Below are positions 59,566 to 64,000 of a stretch of 64,000 nt of DNA, one piece after another. Position 1 is the first letter of the stretch. Each line of letters begins with the position of its first letter. A program made the position numbers and the translations under genes. The notes beneath the pieces were generated by a model. That model was not told the origin of the DNA and did not search any database. It was given only the letters and a program-made list of their open reading frames with translations. The stretch is from Caprimulgus europaeus (lineage: Eukaryota > Chordata > Aves > Caprimulgiformes > Caprimulgidae). The stretch lies in contig OU015525.1 of assembly GCA_907165065.1 (NCBI GenBank), forward strand, positions 310,001 through 374,000, written 5' to 3'.

Positions 59566-61233
59566 GGTACATGGTGAGGAACATCAGACAGGCTGACAGG
59601 GGAGGGGGAGGAGACACTCCTTGTTTTGTGTGTAAATGTGAACGTGCTCAGTCTGGTGCTTAATGCCAATAAAACTGATCCTGAGCAGCTGTCCGGGGCT
59701 GTGTAAATAAAGAAATGCTGCATTAGAATCCCAGAGGTTACTGGGGCCAAAAGGAACTGGCCAGAGGTCACCTTCATTATCTCACATCATGCTTTCCTGG
59801 GGTTCCTGGCAGCTCTGTGTGCTAATGGTGGGTACCACGTGGAACAGACAAACCCCCAGAGCCGGACCAGGAACACTCCCTGCTCAGGCTGCTTCCAGAA
59901 AGTCCTTGGCAGGAGCTGCAGCCAGGCTGGAGAGCTCACTGGGGACAAGGAGCCAAGGTTTACAAAAGATCAGATTGCATCTTACCATAAATCGCTCCCT
60001 TCTGAGCTTTTCACGTCAACAAGGACTGAAAGAGCCCACAGAAAAGGGCTCAGTGATGCAATTCTGGGGCCTTGGGAGAGCTGCTGCCAACCAGGGAAGG
60101 GCTGGGCTGGAGGGCAACGGGCAGGCATTGAGCTGCCACTGGCACCAGAGCCCGTCTGGAGAAGAAAAGAAGGATGAGGGGGGCTGTTACCTTTCTTGGG
60201 TCACTCCAGGAGACTGAAGAGAAGGCATGGCCTGGAGAAGTGGAGCAAGATTTGGGGTAATAAAAGGGTTAATAGGGAGAGGTGAGAAGGAAAATGGCAC
60301 AAAGCTGGAAGCTCAGCACGGATCACAACCAGCAATCAAGGCACAGTGTTAGTTTAGAGAAGGGGTTTGGTACCTGTGGAGCAGTTAATGATGGAGGGGT
60401 CCCTGATGGGACAGAGGCAGTTGACCTTCATGTGGGGAAAACTGGGAGGGTGGGTGACACCAGGGGAAAGTGTCTGTGCTGCAAACTCCTCAATTACCAG
60501 GCTTTACCTCTGGTGCCACCCTGCATGAGTCTGGAAGGGGTTGTGTCACCTCTGTGCCCTTCTAGATGTAGAGAGGAGCCTTGGTGGCCTTTTGGCTGGA
60601 GGTCTGCTTCTACTTGCTAAGCCAAACCTGAACAGCCTTGTCTGTTAACTGCCTGTCTTCTGCTTCTCCCAAAAACCCCACACTCATGTCCTCAGCACAA
60701 GCACATGCTGGCCCCATCCCTCGACAGGGACACCCCGCTGCCCTCCTGTGCCACATAGAGCACCCACCCAGGCCAGCACACCCCTGTCACCCGTGGGACA
60801 CTGAGGACAGAGCAGTCCCAGGACCTTGGCACGGGAGCAGGACCAGGGCAGACAGCTGCTGGCTGAGGGAAGTGGTCCAGCCCCCAGCACAGCTGTGGGG
60901 AATGACCACCAGGCCCATGCCTGAGCAGCCACCTCACACCCCCATCCCCAGCACAGACGTGTTTCTCCTGCCCCTGCTCTGCCCTCCAGCCTGTCAGAGG
61001 CAGGAGAAGCATCCAGCACAGCTCCAACCCCACGGGCAGCCCCTCTGCCAGGCAGCCCAGCTCCCACCCACAGGTACTTCACCTCAAAGATTTCCAATGT
61101 TTGGTGTAAGTTTGGTGACTCCAAGGCAGCCAAGATGACAAAACCTCAGCCCTGATCAACACTGAGCAGCAGCAGGGTCCCATCACCAGCCCTGAGGACC
61201 ACCAGTGCCACTCCACACCTGGAAACCTGCATT

Positions 61234-62456
61234 TCACAGAATCCCAGAATGGCCCAGATTGGAAAAGCTCCTGGAGTCCAACCATGACCCCAGCACTGAC
61301 CAGTCCCCACTGACCCATGTCCCTCAGCACTGTGTCTACACGACTCTTCAGTCCCTCCAGGGATGGGGACTCCACCACTGCCCTGGGCAACCCCTTCCAA
61401 TGCCTCAGAACCCTTTCAGCAAAGAAATTCTTCCTCACATCCCATCTCAACTGCCCTGGCCACAACTGGAGCCCATTTCCTCTTGTCCTGTCCCTTGTTA
61501 CTTAGGAGAAGAGGACCCTTCCTGGGAGGGAAGAGAACACTTCCAGGGAGGAGCAGCCACAGCTTCTCTGGCCAACCTGGGCCAGGGTCTCACCACCCTC
61601 ACACCAAACAATTTCTCCCTCACATCTCAGCTCCAGCTCCCCTCTGACACTTTCAAGCCATCACCCCTTGTTCTGTCACTCCCTGCCCTTGCCCAAAGTC
61701 CCTCCCCACCTTCCTGGAGCCCCTTCAGGTACTGGGAGGCCACTGGAAGGTCTCCCCGGAGCCTTCTCTTCTCCAGGCTGAACAGCCCCAACTCTCTCAG
61801 CCTGTCCTCACAGCAGAGCTGCTCCAGCCCTGGCATCATCCTCGTGGCCTCCTCTGGACCTGCTCCAACAGCTCCACATCTTTCTTGTGCTGGGGGCTCC
61901 AGGCCTGGACACAGTTCTCCATATGGGGCCTCCCAAGGGCAGAGTAGAGGGGGACAATCCCCTCCCTGGCCCTGCTGCCCACCCCTCTGCTGATGCAGCC
62001 CAGGACACCGTTGGCCTTTGGGCTGCAGTTGCACAGTGCTGGGTTGTGTTGAGCTTCTCGTCCCCCAGCACCCCAAGTCCTTCTCAGCAGGGCTGCTCTC
62101 CATGAGTTCTTCTCCCAGTCTGTGCACAGACCTGGGATTGCCCTGACCCAAGTGCACAACCTTGCACTTGGCCTGGTTGAACCTCATGAGGTTCTCGTGG
62201 GCCCACTCCTCAAGCCTGTCCAGGTCCCTCTGGATGCCATCCCTTCCATCTGTGGGATCAACTGCACCACCCAGCTTGGTGCCATCAGCAAAGTGCTGAA
62301 GGTGCACTCGATCCCACTGTCCAGGTCATGGATAAAGATGCTGAAGAGCACCGGTCTCAAGACTGACCCCTGGACCAGCCTCCACCTGGACACAGAGCCC
62401 TTCACCACAACTCTCTGGTTGAAGGACCAGATCCTCTGGGTGAAGAGCTGAGACAT
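61234..62456 (-). mobile_element. Composite CR1 LINE with partial reverse transcriptase
   Basis: 61234-61500 is a 3' end of one subgroup. At about 61537 a longer copy of another subgroup starts, reaching back to 62456 through the ORF2 reverse transcriptase C-terminus. In minus frames I see [18 protein letters not shown], the GSVLGP-type RT block, and FADGTKLGG, where the catalytic FADD has become FADG, then [18 protein letters not shown] and KCKVVHLGQGNP. The reading frame is broken, so this is a dead element; it is the longest CR1 in the window. Confidence 0.92.
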
Positions 62457-62942
62457 GTCCCTCTGCTGAGCTAGGAGCTCTCTGCCCAGGGCCTGAGCCT
62501 CAGCACCACAGCTCCCAGCTCTCCCAATTCAACCACTGGACCTGCCACCAACAGCCCCTTTGTCCCCAGGGAGGAGGCTGGGACCAGCAGCAGCCACAAG
62601 CCATTACGGAGCAATCTGCTCCTGGCTGGGCTGTCACCTGGACTTCACCTCGTGGCAGGTACGGCAAAGGCGGTGACAGCAGAGCCAGCTGGGTGACACC
62701 CACCCTGCTGCCATCTGTCATCCACAGCAAAACAAGAGACCAAGCCTCTGATGTCCTCTGGCCGTGCAAGGGTGGGATGAGGGACCAGCGGCGCCAGCCA
62801 AACCTGTTCTCCCCGTGTGACACAATGAGCAGGTGCAGGGAACACACGGGACAGAAAATCCTTTGATTCCAGAGGAGCATTGGACCTCACCTGGCACAGA
62901 GACATTGTCAGCACCACCCCAGAGCAGCGTGGATGGGGAGCT

Positions 62943-63042
62943 GGGGAGCCCCAGGAGAGCAGGGGAGCCCCGGGAGAGCAGGGGAGCCCCGGGAGAGCAG
63001 GGGAGCCCCGGGAGAGCAGGGGAGCCCCGGGAGAGCAGGGGC
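62943..63042. repeat. 20-bp tandem repeat, 5 copies
   Basis: Copies of GGAGCCCCGGGAGAGCAGGG (the first with a CAGGAGAGC variant). Contains the hexamer CCCGGG in each unit. Confidence 0.96.
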
Positions 63043-63309
63043 AGTGGCATGGCCGCGGAGCTGGGAGGACACGGGACGGGTCGGAGTGAGCTCTGCTGCA
63101 GGTCAACATCAGCCCTGGGAGAACCAAGGCAGGCACAGGGGACTGGCACGGGTCTGGGCAGCGCTGAGGGAGCAGCAAGCCTCAGAGAGGGGAGGAGGAG
63201 CAGAGCTGAGGGCAGCAGCAGAAGTGGCCTCCAGTCAGCCAGGGAAAAGAACCAAGTGCCCGGGTCTGCTGCAGGCAGGGGAGACCGAGGGAGGGAAACA
63301 GAATTTGGG

Positions 63310-63630
63310 GCTACAAGAAAGCTGGGGAGGGACTTTGGACAAGGACAGGAAGTGACAGGACAAGGGGTGATGGCTTCAAACTGGAAGAGGGGAGATGGAG
63401 ATGAGATGTGAGGAAGCAATTCTTTGGTGTGAGGGTGGTGAGACCCTGGCCCAGGTTGGCCAGAGAAGCTGTGACTGCTCCTCCCTGGAAGTGTTCTGGG
63501 CCAGGTTGGATGAGGCTTTGAGCAACCTGGTCTAGTGGAAGGTGTCCCTGCTGCTGGCAGGGGGGTTGGAATGAGATGATCTTCAAGGTCCCTTCCAACC
63601 CAAACCAGTGTGGGGTTCTCTGAGCCTATG
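63310..63630 (+). mobile_element. CR1 LINE 3' fragment
   Basis: Sense copy from 'gctacaagaaagctggggag' through 'cctggcccaggttggccaga' to a degraded tail near 'ggttctctgagcctatgaaa'. Confidence 0.92.
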
Positions 63631-64000
63631 AAATTCATGGCCAACACAGCAGGACGTGCAGTGTCAGCTCTCCCGTCCCAGGGCACGAGGGACACCCACA
63701 CCATCCAGCCCTTTTCCATGACCCACCCCCAGGAGATCCCCTGCCTGCTAGCAACAGCAGGGAGGTCATTGTCTAACATCTGCAGAGAGGGAGCAGAATC
63801 CTCTCCCAGCAGGACCTGGAGCAGCCTCCTCAGAAACGTGGCCACCACCAGCCTGTCCCCACTGCCCGTGGGAGGGAGGGCTGCGACTCTGTCCCTCTTG
63901 CTCGGCAGCTGCTGGAGCAAACACTGTGATCCCTGTTCTCCTCCCACTGCTGAGAAAAAGGGACAGAAGAGTATTTTTCCACTGCCCAGATAAGAGCCAG

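Larger units (their letters stand above)
57661..64000 (-). other. NRBP2 intron 1 (partial)
   Basis: The rest of the window lies upstream of exon 2 and holds no recognisable NRBP2 exon 1 (a Glu/Arg/Asp-rich N-terminus ending near a QKRREQ-like sequence would be expected). Contents: CR1 at 58960-59565, 61234-62456 and 63310-63630, and a 20-bp repeat at 62943. 57661-58959, 59566-61233 and 63631-64000 are otherwise unremarkable. Confidence 0.65.

Overview
The window is vertebrate nuclear DNA from a bird. It carries at least twenty fragments of CR1-type LINEs, mostly 3' ends with the ATTCTRT-like tail, and two split genes with canonical GT-AG introns. The gene order also fits: PUF60 and NRBP2 are neighbours on the same strand, as in the mammalian SCRIB-PUF60-NRBP2 cluster. 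The high GC content, the dense tandem repeats and the compact NRBP2 gene suggest a GC-rich, microchromosome-like region. I cannot name the species.

Both genes lie on the minus strand. PUF60 (poly(U)-binding splicing factor 60, a 3' splice-site factor with two RRMs and a C-terminal UHM) is complete. Its start codon is at 35582 inside a CpG island, its stop is at 4291, and 11 coding exons join in frame to 531 codons. The model includes a 51-nt in-frame cassette exon (18406-18456). NRBP2 (nuclear receptor binding protein 2, a pseudokinase) enters from the right. Its N-terminal exon lies beyond the window, and 17 downstream coding exons (57660 down to 40016) join in frame to 458 codons plus stop, the same as the matching part of the human protein recalled from memory. 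They include a 24-nt microexon and a 41-nt exon too short to show up as ORFs.

Layout: 1-4160 is a huge (CA)n-based minisatellite abutting the PUF60 3' end. 4291-35582 is PUF60, with minisatellites, (ATT)n/(AAT)n arrays and CR1 pieces in its introns. 35080-36040 is the CpG-island promoter, with three TCTCGCGAGA elements spaced exactly 39 bp apart. 36041-37567 is intergenic, with a possible solo LTR and a CR1. 37568-40015 is the probable NRBP2 3' UTR, which would hold a 1.45-kb GC-rich higher-order minisatellite. 40016-57660 is NRBP2. 57661-64000 is NRBP2 intron 1, rich in CR1 copies.

The genes are ordinary housekeeping-type vertebrate genes: PUF60 acts in pre-mRNA splicing and transcription control, NRBP2 as a kinase-like scaffold. 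I found no bacterial-style system, CRISPR array or novel operon. The unusual content is regulatory and structural: the phased promoter motif, the alternative exon, and the many tandem arrays in transcribed but non-coding DNA.
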